Shown here: positions 13,189-25,309 of the stretch, one piece after another
How the letters are laid out: each line of letters begins with the position of its first letter
How positions within the stretch are numbered: position 1 is the stretch's first letter
NCBI GenBank assembly: GCA_014529385.2
Contig: CM043946.1
Location: 18,617,077-18,681,076 of the forward strand
Direction: 5' to 3'
DNA from: Adiantum capillus-veneris
Lineage: Eukaryota > Streptophyta > Polypodiopsida > Polypodiales > Pteridaceae
Length of the DNA stretch: 64,000 nucleotides
Translations under genes and position numbers: made by a program
The notes under the pieces: generated by a model
Database searches by the model: none
What the model saw: the letters and a program-made list of their open reading frames with translations, nothing else
What the model was told of the DNA's origin: nothing

Positions 13189-13554
13189 CTTTTTTCGATA
13201 CACCACAGGGGGGGGTGCTTATCCCTTCCAAATATTAGCCATGTTACATGGTCAGGCAAGGGCTACATACCATTGGGCAAGAGACACAAGTGGGCATCAC
13301 CATGGCCGCCTAATTGATGCACCACATGCTGGGAACAACGAAGAGAACTCGTAGCAACCAGCTGGGAACCTCCTCCTCGGGTGACCCACCCCAGGAGGAT
13401 GATGCACTCGAGTGTCCAAGGGCAAGAGCCCTAGCAATGTGAACACGAGGTGAGCACAAGGTGTCCCTCTAGAGTGTAACCCAAAAAGGGCTTTGAACCC
13501 ACAATCCGTAGGTTGAGAGGCCAAAGCCTTAGCGTTAGACCAAATCTTTTGGAC
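13189..13554 (-). mobile_element. tRNA-derived SINE (about 366 bp) inside J's integrase region
   Basis: The insert is bounded by the exact 15-bp duplication GACATGTCAACATAT. Read on the minus strand, its head (about 13550 down to 13490) has a Pol III promoter: an A-box-like TGGTCTAACGCTAAGGC and, about 30 bp on, a B-box-like GGGTTCAAAGCCC. Its tail at the 13189 end is A-rich on that strand (GAAAAAAG). The integrase similarity stops at the first duplication and resumes after the second. No LINE or SINE family name is assigned. Open frames inside it are not genes. Confidence 0.82.
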
Positions 13555-13569
13555 GACATGTCAACATAT
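13555..13569. repeat. Target-site duplication of the SINE, right copy
   Basis: Exact repeat of 13174-13188. J's integrase similarity resumes from here. Confidence 0.85.
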
Positions 13570-14746
13570 TGAAGCTGAACGAGTTCAATACCTTGGTAAG
13601 CTTCAACCTATTGATGCACCACAGATGAAATGAAAATGCATATCCATGGATTTTATTATAGAACTTCCTCCATCTCTGGGATATGAATCTATTCTTATGT
13701 GGTTGGTGATATGCTTACAAAAATGATCCACTTGTTTCTAGTCAAAATAAAATTTATAAGCTAAAAATATAGCTCACATTTTCATAAAAGGTCTCTTTAT
13801 GTATCGTGTCTTACCTCGTCGTATATTTTGGACCATGATGCAAAGTTTATCTCAAATTTTTGGAAAGCCTTATTCTTAGCTAGAAGAACCCAATTGGCCT
13901 TTGATACTGCTTATCACCCTCAAACATATCCATGGCAAACAAAGAGAACGAACAAATTATTAGCGATATGTTGATATCTTATCGTATGCATGAACAAAGT
14001 AAATGGACCTATTTGGTCAAATTTCCGTATAACTCCTCATTCCAACACTCAATTGGAATGTCTCCTTTTCAAGCGTATAACTCCTCATTCCAACGCTCAA
14101 TTGGAATGTCTCCTTTTCAAGCGTTGTACATACAAGAGTGTCTTACTTCATTAAAATGAACAGACCCTCTAATAAGATTTAATACATCTAAAGACATGTT
14201 AGCTGAAAAGTAATTGTAGACAGATCTTGTACGCCAAGACATAAATACTGCTCAAGATAGACAAAAAAGTTCCGCTGATCCTAATCCATATTTTTGACTC
14301 TTTGAAGAAGGAGATATGATATTTTTGAGAGGCAAACCTAAACGTATCTCTATATCAATGGGTAAATGTAAGAAACTCAGTGCCAGATATTGTGGACCTT
14401 TTGAAATCACAGAGAGAATCGATGATCAAGCTTCCAGACTCTTGTTACCACCTCACATAAAGGTACATGATGCTTTTTACATCAGCTTACTCAAGAGATA
14501 TGTACCTCACCCAAATGAAATTCTTGATGATTCTCTATTGTCTACTTCCATCAATGGAACTTTTGAAGTACACCTTGAAGCGATTCTTCAAAGTAGAACT
14601 AAACCTCTTTGTAATTAGACCATTATTGAACACCTTGCTAAATGGTCAACCTATCGTGAGGAAGATGCTACTTGGGAACTGATAATGTAATGAGACTAAA
14701 TTGTCCAAAATTCATGTCGAGGTGAGGACACCTCGATTTTTTCAAG

Positions 14747-14756
14747 TGTGGGAGGA
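14747..14756 (+). other. Polypurine tract of J
   Basis: GTGTGGGAGGA-type purine-rich sequence directly precedes the 3' LTR start TGTAAGACCCC at 14757. This is the plus-strand priming site of LTR elements. Confidence 0.75.
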
Positions 14757-15150
14757 TGTAAGACCCCTGATTTTTAGGCCTCTTTTAAAAATAAGAAAAA
14801 TAGACTCTAATGTTTGTTTCAATTTTTTTTGGTTAAGAATGCTTGTTTGGCAGTGTTGTAAGGTTCTAAAGTGATAAGCAAGGCCCTTTTCATGTTCTGG
14901 TAGGTCAAATAGATGTTTGATTCAGTTTTGAAAAAAAAATGTTTTTTAACTTTTTCACCTTTTTGTGATTGTCGGTGCCTTTTTGTAAACAACAGAGTTG
15001 GATCCTTAATCTATGACTCTCGAGAATGCTACGATTCAATTTTGTAAAAATCTACTTCTCGAACGCTTTTCACGTTAGCTTTTCATGATTTTTAGTGCTC
15101 TTTAGTGAAAAGCGAGTCTGCTTTCTTGTTCTGGTGGACAAGGGGAACTC
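14757..15150 (+). repeat. 3' LTR of J, first piece
   Basis: TGTAAGACCCCTGATTTTTAGG aligns with the 5' LTR start at 5386 and similarity continues to AAGGGGAA. It stops at the AACTC duplication (15146-15150) where element A begins. The LTR resumes at 47551. Confidence 0.88.
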
Positions 15151-15342
15151 TGTTAGAGGGGCCTAGCATCTAAAGTGAGCTACCCAATGTGATCCCATTA
15201 TTTATTTTGGCTTCTAGATATTTAATTTACTTATTTGTCAAAGTTTGAGTAGGGAAATTTATTGAGGTTGCTATATAAGCAACCCCTTGCCTCCATTGTA
15301 TACATATTCAATTATTCATTGCCAAAGTTGATTGGTTCAAGA

Positions 15343-15391
<49 letters not shown>

Positions 15392-15425
15392 TGGTCCCTA
15401 CGCTTTTGCATCGTCGACTTTGACA
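15151..15425 (+). repeat. 5' LTR of A
   Basis: 275 bp running TG..CA. It contains GCTATATAAGCAACC (a TATA-like box near 15271-15285) and a CT tract (about 15342-15389). The distal half matches 47365-47550. Confidence 0.85.
15342..15389. repeat. (CT)n microsatellite in the A LTR
   Basis: About 48 bp of CT repeat just downstream of the TATA-like box in A's LTR. The same tract is at 47461-47506 in the other LTR. It produces false Arg-Glu repeat frames on the minus strand. Confidence 0.9.
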
Positions 15426-16080
15426 TGGTATTAGAGCTGTGTCGTGCTTGAAGAGCTTTGGTGGAGGAGCGCTGTTGAGAAGAGAAGACCCGGTGAAGAG
15501 CTTTCCCTTCACTCAACACAATGTTGCTCGCGCTATCAACAACCCCTTTTTCTTCAACAGCTAACTGTCGGAGCCAATTCAAGCTCCCCTGCCATTGCCG
15601 ATGTCCATAGTCATCAAGCCGCTAGCTTTCAAAATGCTAGTAGGCCACAACTGTCCATAGCCCACAACACCCATCCCCTCTGCATTTTAAAACGCATAGT
15701 CGACATTGTTCTTGACTTGGAAAGGCGTTGTTGTCTTCCCCAACGGGTATCTTGAAACATAGACAATGGCTACATCACTCGTTTGATAGCGTTTTAAGAA
15801 GTTCGATGCCCATTGCCAACATTTTTAAAATGCTACCAACTGCAGAAGGCCCACCCTCTACCTCATTGCCAACACCCCACTTTGAGAAGGACATCTAAGG
15901 GAGTGTGATTGGTTTTGGGAGGTGTGTATCAGGTTTGCGAAGTGCATCAAAAGGATCCAAATTGACTTTTGGAAGGTGGCTTACAAAAGGCCTCGAGGGT
16001 GTGGAGCGGTTCGGGAGGCGAGAAACTTGGAGCTTAAGAGAGGGACAGTTTGGAGATTAATTTTGTGGCTTGGTTCATGC
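15426..16080 (+). other. A internal region, left part (PBS and leader, non-coding)
   Basis: It starts with the PBS TGGTATTAGAGCT. The remainder has only short unsupported frames. A stretch of about 225 bp (15527-15755) recurs at roughly 80% identity at 36905-37133. The part from about 15760 to 16080 has no match in the window. The right limit is where D's gag-like sequence appears on the other strand. Confidence 0.6.
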
Positions 16081-16099
16081 GGACACCCTTGCAGTGGGA

Positions 16100-16510
16100 G
16101 AAGGCCATAGAGACTTGCATATGGGACCAATCTCTCCCATGGACATAGAAGTGGGACTAGACTCCCCTGTAGACATGGATGTCACGTACATAGCATGTAA
16201 ACTCTGCCATAAAGCATGAGTTATAGTCTCCCTCGAGACCTGCCAGTAAACAGACTCAACCACACGCAAACGAATCGTAGACATGGCTAACTCATCAAGA
16301 TCCTGCCAATCATCATCACGCATAGACTTGGGCTTCGCCGATAAACCACGCAAGGGTTTATCGTGCCCCAAATCCGCCAATGCAACAAGCATATGCTCCT
16401 TCCAAGCAACAAAATCTGCACCATCAAACTGTGTCAAACCATAATGCTGGAAGTCAAATGAAAAATCAGCCATAATGCTCGCAAAAGAGCAACCAACAAT
16501 AAGTAGCAAA
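16100..16510 (-). pseudogene. D gag region
   Basis: The minus-strand frame includes FDGADFVAWKEHMLVAL and DDDWQDLDELAMSTIRL. These align in order with the TNT1 gag N-terminus (FNGDNGFSTWQRRM and EDWADLDERAASAIRL) as I recall it. It opens near 16476 with MADFSF and lies about 1.5 kb from D's PBS, so D has a long leader. Fossil. Confidence 0.75.
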
Positions 16511-17991
16511 TGTCAACCAAATCAGCCCTAAATTGGCTCGAATCGCATCAACAAAAGTATGCAAATATGGCTCAAAACCTGATGCAAAATTTCACCAATA
16601 ATCGTGCAAAACCTTGCACAAAATCACAAGTCAATATGACTTGAATCCGGCTACCTAGCTCGTAGCCACACAAGCATACATCACAATATTCACTCCTCTG
16701 AGTGTGCCAAGATAACTGTACGCCTGTCAAACCGTGAGCTAATCACCAAGCCCACACTGTGCGGTATCGATGCATACACACGCACAAGAGCTCCCGCAAT
16801 GTCAATACAAGCCTCGCCTGCTCTAGTATCACATTGCAATCTGTGAGCTAATCACCAAGCCCACACTGTGCGGTATCGATGCATACACACACACAAATCT
16901 CCCACCTGCAGAGAACACCGCATGCAAATACTGAGTGCAACCCACAATCTCTACCTAGATCGCATAAATGATGCGTATGAAACTCCTGGGAAAATTTCGC
17001 CAGAGTTTCGACACACAATGGCTATCAACACAAAATAACCATTGTCCTGCAAGCTCAATACAATGAGCAATCAATGCGCATCAAACTACACTCAACATAC
17101 ATGCATAAGCTCTGCAAACCTGTGTCCAACAAATGCTCACAAAGAGTACCATAGGTGACCATACATGTCATCTACAACCAACATCTGCACTTGCTCACAA
17201 GATCTACTGCTCACCACATAAGCATACATAGAGCATTACCCGCTCAAAGACCACGTATGCAACCCACAACACTGTAGAAGAACCACTCAACTGCAACTGA
17301 CAAAACTTGTGGGAGAACTAGACTCAACCTGTACCTGGGAGTCAAACCCGATCTTGTAACACCTCATATGTGCCTGCTACCTGCAGTGTGCACGGGTAAG
17401 CTGTCTGCAGCAAAGAAAACAACAGAGCCCAAAACTGTCCTGAAAAACAGTCTCTGTGTTTTTAATTTCAGACCCACCTGCATTCCGAATCAAAAACAAA
17501 TTCCTTATACAAAGTCGTAGATCTTGAAGCCAGCTCCGTTTTGAACCAAAAAGTTTTGGAATCGGAGCTTTGTAGCTCAAGTTATGAGCAAAACAGTAGA
17601 ATGCTGTCAAACTGCCAAAAACTGAACGACTTTCTTCTGTGCTTCTTTGAGCTCATAGAAAGGCTCAAACTCGCTTCCCACCTCGATGTGTGAGCTGAAT
17701 ATATCAATCTCACAATGCTTCCATGTCTATGGAAGCTCCAAGCTCCAATCTGTCGTCGATGTAGCCGTTGCAAAGCTTGCCGAGAAGAGGGAAAATGATG
17801 TACACAGTGGGCTGATCTATAGAGAAACTGTGGACTGATCTGTGAGCACTAGGAAGCTCCTGAGAGCTCTCCTGCAAGCCTCTGTATGGCTGTCCACAAG
17901 CCTCCTCTGTTTCTTTGCTCAGATCTGTGACCTCTCCGCCATAGCCGACGAGTTCATCGCGAAGCCGTCCATCTACTCTCTCACACCTGTC
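16511..17991 (-). other. D 5' leader, non-coding
   Basis: About 1.5 kb between D's PBS and gag has no convincing coding. It holds a direct repeat of about 55 bp (GTGAGCTAATCACCAAGCCC at 16734 and 16843). The remaining open frames are short and unsupported. Confidence 0.6.
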
Positions 17992-18003
17992 GCTCTGATA
18001 CCA
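17992..18003 (-). other. Primer-binding site of D
   Basis: On the minus strand this reads TGGTATCAGAGC, the exact plant initiator-Met PBS core, two bases from the LTR end at 18006. It proves that the LTR at 18006-18196 is D's 5' LTR and that this part of D reads on the minus strand. Confidence 0.88.
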
Positions 18004-18005
18004 AT

Positions 18006-18196
18006 TGAAGGGGATCGGAGAGCACCACAGACGGAGAGTGAGAGAGAGAAGGAGACACACGACACACAGATATGGGTGGGGAGACTCAAAAGAGTGAGCA
18101 GTCCCCTATACACTTATGCTATGTATAAGGTATACAAGTCAGTGGTTGCCCAGACTTTGGGCGGCCGGGCAAGGCACAGGAGCCTATACCCCAACA
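18006..18196 (-). repeat. 5' LTR of D (minus orientation)
   Basis: On the minus strand it runs TGTTGGGGTATAGG...CCCCTTCA, 191 bp. It matches 26284-26474 with about 10 differences. The flank at 18197-18201 (CAAAC) is the reverse complement of GTTTG flanking the other LTR. Confidence 0.9.
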
Positions 18197-19392
18197 CAAA
18201 CTGGCATGTCATCACTAGCTAAAGTTCTAACATATGTCATCGTGTGAGGCACATAAACATGTCTAGTAGTCCTATCATAAGCTCTCAATGATGAGCTATA
18301 GGCTTGATATGTCCTAGGTGGCTCATGGGTGGGACTACTCCTCGTGGGAACATCCTCTAATGTAGGCTCTACCTCTCAGGGTATCTCAAGTACAATGGTA
18401 GAAGTCACTCTCGTCAAAGGGGTCTCTGGATCCTGATGTGTGACGTCTACACTCGGGGGGTGACAGTCATGGTCTCTAAATACCTCATCTGTCTGTGTCT
18501 CGCATGGGGAGTGTGTGTGTTGAACCATCAATAAATTTGGTGGTGAATGCTCATGAGTAGGTGTCTCTATGCAGGCATATATCTCTATAGGTATCTCAAT
18601 CTCTAAAGGCATTGTAGTAATGTCAACACTCTCATGGTCATGTGCATCGGCTATCTCTTCATGTATAGGCTGTGGGGGACATCTACCTCCATGATAGGTG
18701 CAAGGGGATCATCAATAATAGCTATGGAATCTGGAACTCTATCAATCTCTAGTGGCTCAATGCCCGTGTGTAGTGTAGGAGCAATCTCACTAGGTTGTAC
18801 ATCCCTCCTAGAACAAGTATCAACCTCTAGAACTGGAAATGTCAGTGGCTCCATGGTAGGGCCCTCTAGTGTACTCGTCCATCGTCAATCACATCATTTG
18901 TCCTCTTCATCTCAATCACTCTAGATGGCAGTTGATCAACTATGATATGTGGAAAAAAATTTCTAGGTGATGAAGCTCTAGGAGGTGACGTGGTACGGGA
19001 TATCTATCTAGGAGGTTTATGTGAACTCTTGGTGGGTATCTATCTAGTATCCTAGCCATGCCGTGCAGAATAGGGCAATCCAATCATCAAATAGTAAATC
19101 TCACCCAAAGGGTCCCTATAAATCCTATCGCGAAGATCTTCAATAAGATATGCCATAATGCTCATGGATGGATCAATATACCATCTCGTATGCTCATGTC
19201 TGTATCTACGCCCACAATCATCACATAAGTCAATGTGTGCTCCAATCTACGTAATTGCACTATCCTATGATGTACATGGGTATCTATACAATCATCGAGA
19301 TGTGCTCTGTCAATAGCATCATATGGGTTGGTCGACAAGGACATGTATGTGCCCTTGAGTCAATCAGTAAAGAACTCAGTCGTACCAAAACG
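18197..19392 (-). mobile_element. F1: part of the first F copy, in reverse orientation
   Basis: The reverse complement matches F2 at about 31885-32885 and 34066-34168, with a replacement between these two blocks. Shared peptides on the minus strand of both copies include MHYPMMYMGIYTII. It is the flank that accompanied D's 5' LTR in the inversion. The F coding-like frame is unassigned. Confidence 0.8.
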
Positions 19393-19909
19393 TCAAGGCG
19401 TTTGAGACAACGGAGGCGACAGATGCGTGATGCAGATTTGGGAATGACAAATGCTAGTGAGTATGCTTGTAATGGCAATGTCACATTTACATATAGCTTG
19501 TCTTCAGACGATCTTATGTCTATGCATTGCATATCGGATTGCACATTGTCTTCACATTGGTTACTAGATTCAGATGCTACTTTCCATGTCACGTCGCATC
19601 GTAAGTGGTTTAGCATGTTTTCTAGTGGGAGACTTGGTTGTGTGCACATGGATGACGGTGTTGTGTATGACATTGAGGGTGCAGGAGACGTATGTTTGTC
19701 CTTGCCCAGTGGTATGAGATTTACCCTACGCCATGTGCGTTATGTGTCAGATTTGACGATGAGTTTGATCTCCGTTGGTCAGCTCAGGGATAACGGATGT
19801 CAAGTATCGCTGCTTGAGCGATCTTTTGCATTGCATTTGGGTTCGTTAGTGATTGCGAGAGGTGCTAGATTTGGCACATGGTACCCATTGCACGTAGTAA
19901 TGGTGCAAG
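19393..19909 (+). pseudogene. D protease region
   Basis: The plus frame contains WLLDSDATFHVTSHRKWF, matching the copia protease motif WVVDTAASHHATPVRDLF of TNT1. LRHVRYVSDLTMSLISVGQL follows, the usual sequence after the protease, then SLVIARG as in TNT1. It is cut at 19909 by C. Fossil. Confidence 0.75.
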
Positions 19910-20230
19910 TGTAAAGAAAGAGGATGAAAGAGAGCTACACAAGACAAGCACACAGCACACAGAGATGGAAAGCTTCTTCTTCTTCGCACAGAAAAAAGAG
20001 TACAAAATGACTAAGTGCTAAAGCTGAAAAGTAGCACATATGTACATGCGGTCACTAAGTGTGAACACGCTGGAAGCATACTAGGCTGGCACTATAAGTG
20101 TAGTCCAGCTATGGAATCACTGGTAGAGATCCTCCGTGTCAGTCACCTAACACGCTAGTGAGTAAATGCCGTAAGCGGCCAAGACCCGTAGTGGATGCCA
20201 GCTCAAGATGTAGAGCTCGACATCTCAACA
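19910..20230 (-). repeat. 3' LTR of C
   Basis: In plus orientation it runs TGTAAAGAAAGAGG...ATCTCAACA, 321 bp, pairing with 24989-25309. Confidence 0.92.
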
Positions 20231-20240
20231 CTCCCCCTTG
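20231..20240 (-). other. Polypurine tract of C
   Basis: On the minus strand, CAAGGGGGAG directly precedes the 3' LTR of C. Confidence 0.85.
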
Positions 20241-23200
20241 AGCTCTGCATGTTGCAGAGTCCAAGCATAGTCCGAAAATGTTGAAGCTTATCAGCTCCGA
20301 GGGCCTTGGTAAAGATATCCACTATCTGCTCCTCTATGCTGACGTAGACCAAGTCGATGTCGCCCGCCAACACTTGCTCTCGAACGTAGTGGTAATGGAC
20401 CTCTATGTGCTTGGTCCTGGCATGGAACACTGGGTTCCTAGCCAACTGCATGCTGCTAAGGTTGTCACAATGGATGAAAATCTGCTGGTCCACCTGCACT
20501 CCCAAGTCTTCAAGTAATGTGCGTAGCCAAGCTACCTCGCACGCCGCAACTGTTGCACCTCTGTACTCGGCCTCTGTGCTCAATAAAGCAACCGTAGGCT
20601 GCTTTTTTGCTACTCCAAGTAACAACAACACTCCCAAAAGAGAACATGAAGCCACTCGTAGATCTCCTGTCAACAATGCTACCTGCCCAATCTGCATCTG
20701 TATACCCATACAATGCTAATGGCACATCTACTGCATAGAATAATGCGTAGTCAAGAGTCCCTTGCACATATCGAAGTGTGCATCATACTCCATCCAAATG
20801 TGGCTTCCTCGAAAGCTTCATGAAATGACTCTCCAAGCCTACTGTGTAGCTCAAGTCTGGCCTCATGATAGTCAAGTAGATTAGACTACCCACAATCTTC
20901 CTGTACATCTTGACATCCTCAACAACATCACCCTTCTCTGCACTCAGCTTTGCATTCACATCCAAGGGAATAGAAATTGGCTTACAATCAGCCATACCAT
21001 ACTTTGACAACATGTCCAAAGAATACTGTCTCTGTGACAACCATACACCCTCTGGAGTCCTGATCACCTCAATGCCAAGAAAGTAGCGCAACTCGCCCAA
21101 ATCTTTCATTTCAAACTCCTGTTTGAGAAGACCCTTCACATGGTCAATCTCCATAGCATTGTCACCCACAATAATAAGGTCATCTACATATATGGTAATG
21201 AACACAATCCCCACATCACTCTCACGTACATAGAGTGAATGATCAGCATGAGCTCTCCTAAACCCAATACTGACAAGATACTTGGCAATCCTGTCATACC
21301 ATGCTCTAGAGCCCTGCTTCAAACCATACAAATCTTTGAGAACTCTGCATACATAATTTGGGTAACCTGGATCGACATAACCAGGTGGTTGATCCATATA
21401 CACTTCCTCTTGCAACTCACCATTCAAGAAGGCATTCTTTACATCCATTTGATGCATAATCCATCCTCTAGATGCAGCCACTGCTATGACAGCTCTCACA
21501 GTCGTCATTTTTGCCACTGGAGCAAAGGTCTCCTTATAGTCTATGCCATACGTCTGTGCATAACCCTTTGCGACCAACTTTGCCTTGTGACGCTCAATGT
21601 TACCATCAGCCTTATGCTTAGTTTTATACACCCATTTATAGCCAATAGCTTTCTTGCCACTTGGCAATGGCACCAACTCCCATGTGTGGTTTGCTTCCAA
21701 TGCAGCCATCTCTTCATTCATTGCATCATCCCAATGCACATTTCCAACTGCATCCTCAAAACATGTGGACTCCACATCCTGTATCACCTTAGCCATGTAG
21801 GCTTGGTGATGCGCTAGATACCCATCATAAGTCAATTTCTGAACTGGATTTCTAACTCTATTAGATCTGCGCAGTCCTGGGTCACTCCTTTGTCCTCTAG
21901 CATCTTCTTGTACTGTCCTTACACCAGGTGTCCTGACAACCGGAATTCCAGATTCCTCATCAAGACTTTGTTCAGAACCATCTGAATCCATGTCTATTTG
22001 TGAAAAGCCTGATGATGCATCAGCCATAAAGGGAGGTTCATCAACCTTTTCCTTAACTTTTCGTGATACATTCCCTGTACCTGCTCGTGGAGTAACTTGT
22101 GTACGTAGTCTACCATTCCATGGCCTCTCAACAGAGCCACGAGAAGAGGACTCTTGTGGTCCACTCAAAACCTGTGACTGTGGCCTCACATTTTGTACAA
22201 CCACATCATCTTTTACATCAGCCCCAATAGTGCCATGTGCATTACTGTACCAACTGCTCATCTCATCAAAGACTACATCTCTGCTCACTCGTAATTCTCA
22301 TGTAGTAGGATTGTAGCACCTGTACCCCTTTTGTTCAAGGGAATATCCCACAAGAATACATTTCTCTGCTTTAGGATCCAATTTCCTACGCAACTCATCT
22401 GGTACATGCACGTAAGCTATGCACCCAAACACTTTCAAGTGTGCCAAATCAGGCTTTGTACCTGTAAACTTTTCCTCAGGTGTTACATCATGCACCGCAG
22501 CTGTAGGTGTCCTGTTCATAATGTACACAGCTGTATTTACAGCTTCAGCCCAGAAATGATGAGGCATGTTCTTCTCATTCATCAATGCACATGCAACCTT
22601 TGCAACGTGCCTGTTTTTCCTTTCTGCGACCCCATTCTTTTGTGGAGTATATCTGCATGTAAACTGCCTGCGTATACCATGCATTCGCAGAAAATCTAAA
22701 AAATCATTGGAGAAGTAATCTCTCCCTCCATCTGACCTCAATGTCTTGATTTGCATATATGTCTCCTTCTCAATCATGACTTTGAAGTCCTGAAAGTGAC
22801 CAAACACTTCACTTTTGTTACGCGTGAAGTAGACCCATACTTTCCTTGTATGGTCATCAATGAAAGAGACATAATACCTGCAACCATGTATACTTGCAGT
22901 ATCGGTTGGACCCCAAACATCTGTGTACACCACCTCAAGTGGCTTTTTACATACATTGCGCTCATGTGGAAATAAACCCTTTGACTGTTTTCCAAACTGG
23001 CATGCTGCACACACTTTATGCATACCATCCACCTTGAATTTGGGCAAACCTTTTACAATCTATTTTGATTTCATGCTGCGCAATCTCTGCTCATTGACAT
23101 GGCCAATGCGTTTGTGCCAAATGTCAACATCAGCCACAATACCTGTGCCCTATGCAAATAATGCAGTTTTTACCTCAGGCATGTCTACATTCAGCGTAAA

Positions 23201-24750
23201 CATTCTGCTCACACATTTTCCCTCTGTGATCAGCTTACAGCCATTTTGGAAATCTTCTACATAACAGCCATTTGGATTGAAGCGAACCTACAAACCCTGC
23301 TCAACCATTTGTCCAACAGAAACAAGATTCTTTGTAATGTTTGGGACATGAAGTACATCTGCTAAGTACTTTGATTTCCCACTCTTCATATTTAGAGGTA
23401 TGTCCCCTACATGAGCAATGGGGTGAGCTGTGTCATCTCCTGTCTGCACATAGCCTAACACATCTGGTTTGCGCATATCTCTAAACCACTCTCCACGAGA
23501 CGTCATGTGATTAGAGGCACCTAAATCCACATACCAAACATCATCTTGGGTGGAATTCTCTGCAGTCATTGTATTCATTACATGCTGCATAACAAACATG
23601 CACTTACTTTTGCTGTCATCTGCATCTCTGCTAGTAGATGCATAGTTGCCCTGTTCTCTCTTTCCACTTGCTTTTCCCTTTGGACAGTCACGTGACATGT
23701 GACCTCTTTCAACACAAGTCCAACATTCTCTGCTATCTGCAGTATGTTGCTGCCTGCTTGATCCTGCACCACGACCTCTTTGACTCCCCTTGCCTTGAGA
23801 CTGGTTTCCCCTACCACTTGTATTGTTTTGGTTTGATTGACCTTCTCGAAATTGGCCCTTGCAACCACTTGGGCCTCGACCACGACCTCTACCTCTACCT
23901 CTGTTGGAGTTAGAATAGAAGGCCTGTTCAGAATTATTTTTGCAATGAGAAGAAGATATGTCAAGGTTCTTCTCCTCAAGAATACGCATAGAAATCAAAT
24001 CTTCGAACACGGGGATGTCGTCTCTTGTATTAATGGAAGACCTCTACCTCTACCTCTGTTGGAGTTAGAATAGAAGGCCTGTTCAGAATTATTTCTGCAA
24101 TGAGAAGAAGATATGTCAAGGTTCTTCTCCTCAAGAATACGCATAGAAATCAAATCTTCGAACACGGGGATGTCGTCTCTTGTATTAATGGAAGACCTGA
24201 AATGTACATACTCATCTCCTAGGCCATCCAATCATGCACGGACAATGTCATCGTCTTCCACTGATACCTTAATAGATCCAAGAGCCTCAATGATACTCTT
24301 GATCTTCAAGGCATAATCATTGATGGAGAGGTTGTTCCTCTCAACTTGATTTGGCTCCAACTTTAGTTGAAGCTTCCTGGCCTTGGTGTTGACCTCGAAC
24401 ACTCTGCCTAAGTTTTTCCATGCAATAACGGGGGTTTAAGCATCCTGTAGATAGCCCATCATGCCATGTGTGATGCTCATAGAAAGCCAATACATCACTT
24501 TGCTCTACCTTGTTGCCAGTCCCTCAAAGCTTTTCTTTGTTCTGTTGTAGCATTTGCCTCAAGAATCTCTGGTTCCTTTTCATTGTTTCCTTCTACATAG
24601 TCCCAATAACCTTTTCCTTTTAGGAAATTTGTTATTCTGAACTTCCATGCAGGGTAGTTATTTTTCTCAAGCTTTTCAGTAACAATCTAACTGAAACCGT
24701 CAGACATCTTGAAGTACTAAGACAAAATAGCTGCAATCTGGAAAAACCTG
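20241..24750 (-). pseudogene. C gag-pol coding region
   Basis: On the minus strand, from high to low coordinates: gag to about 23600 with an arginine-glycine-rich tract and a CCHC knuckle CWTCVERGHMSRDC (about 23725-23684); protease YVDLGASNHMTS near 23530; integrase from about 23047 to 22300 with the pre-integrase CAACQFGKQSKG, a D..D..E-type core and QKNGVAERKNRHV; RT about 21700-20790 with HQMDVKNAFLNGEL and YVDDLIIVG; RNase H about 20767-20240 with STEAEYRGATVA and HCDNLSSMQLARNPVFH. Ordinary copia order, nearly whole, with a few breaks. Confidence 0.88.
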
Positions 24751-24975
24751 CAAATATGTTGAACCTGTTATCGTGGTACCTGTAATGCTTTCTACACTCA
24801 ACGAGTGTCCACAATCAAGTGTACATACAACCACTGTACTTGTACAATAAATCTCTGTGTACTGCACTTTGGAGACCTGTTCAGAAACTTGTACGAGAAA
24901 CCTGGCATCTGGTCGTGGATTGCAAACGAAGGGATTGTGATGCTCTTGCTCTCTTAGCCTCTCTTGCCTGCACCA

Positions 24976-24988
24976 GGCTCTAATACCA
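24976..24988 (-). other. Primer-binding site of C
   Basis: On the minus strand, TGGTATTAGAGCC immediately follows the 5' LTR at 24989. It is an initiator-Met type PBS with one difference from the consensus. Confidence 0.87.
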
Positions 24989-25309
24989 TGTAAAGAAAGA
25001 GGATGCAAGAGAGCTACACAAGACAATCACACAGCACACAGAGATGGAAAGATTCTTCTTCTTTGCACAGAAAAAAGAGTACAAAATGACTAAGTGCTAA
25101 AGCTGAAAAGTAGCACATATGTACATACGGTCACTAAGTGTGAACACGCTAGAAGCATACTAGGCTGGCACTATAAGTGTAGTCCAGCTATAGAATCACT
25201 GGCAGAGATCCTCCGTGTCGGTCACCTAACTCGCCAGTGAGTAAATGCCGTAAGCGGCCAAGACCCGTAGTGGATGCCAGCTCAAGATGTAGAGATCGAA
25301 ATCTCAACA
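24989..25309 (-). repeat. 5' LTR of C
   Basis: 321 bp, the same ends and length as 19910-20230, about 96% identical. Confidence 0.92.

Larger units (their letters stand above)
11055..14690 (+). pseudogene. J pol region: RT, RNase H, integrase, chromodomain-like end
   Basis: RT begins near 11060 (the DNVFPKELSQ and EVDHAIELIPKAQP region) and continues with [13 protein letters not shown] near 11290; the palm resumes beyond a MITE at about 11990-12090 (DDFVLVFFDNILV). RNase H covers about 12480-12840 (GQAIGGILSQEG, DHKSLKWIYTQPDLNMRQRRW, HLVADALSKK). The integrase zinc-binding region near 13100-13190 is interrupted by a SINE and resumes at 13555. Near 14570-14690 a chromodomain-like segment shows TIIEHLAKWSTYREEDATWE. 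The order RT-RNase H-INT-chromodomain defines a chromovirus. Fossil with many breaks. Confidence 0.85.
19910..25309 (-). mobile_element. C: Ty1/copia element inserted in D
   Basis: C has two 321-bp LTRs (19910-20230 and 24989-25309) with about 13 differences, roughly 96% identity, so it is fairly young. On the minus strand the PBS TGGTATTAGAGCC adjoins the right LTR and the polypurine tract CAAGGGGGAG adjoins the left one. Between them lie gag with an RGRG-rich tract and zinc knuckle, protease, integrase, RT and RNase H in copia order. The flanks GCAAG and ACGAG agree at only three of five bases. It looks nearly full length with a handful of breaks. The copia clade is not firmly assigned. Confidence 0.9.

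Noticed and set aside
13490-13554. A functional tRNA gene on the minus strand
   Set aside because: Only promoter-box similarity is visible; the segment sits inside a SINE with target duplications and does not give a clean cloverleaf by eye.
15312-15582. Arg-Glu repeat reading frames on the minus strand
   Set aside because: Translations of the CT tract in A's LTR, with no conserved context.
18197-19392. Minus-strand frames as an independent gene
   Set aside because: They are the inverted copy of F, matching 31885-32885 and 34066-34168 of F2.
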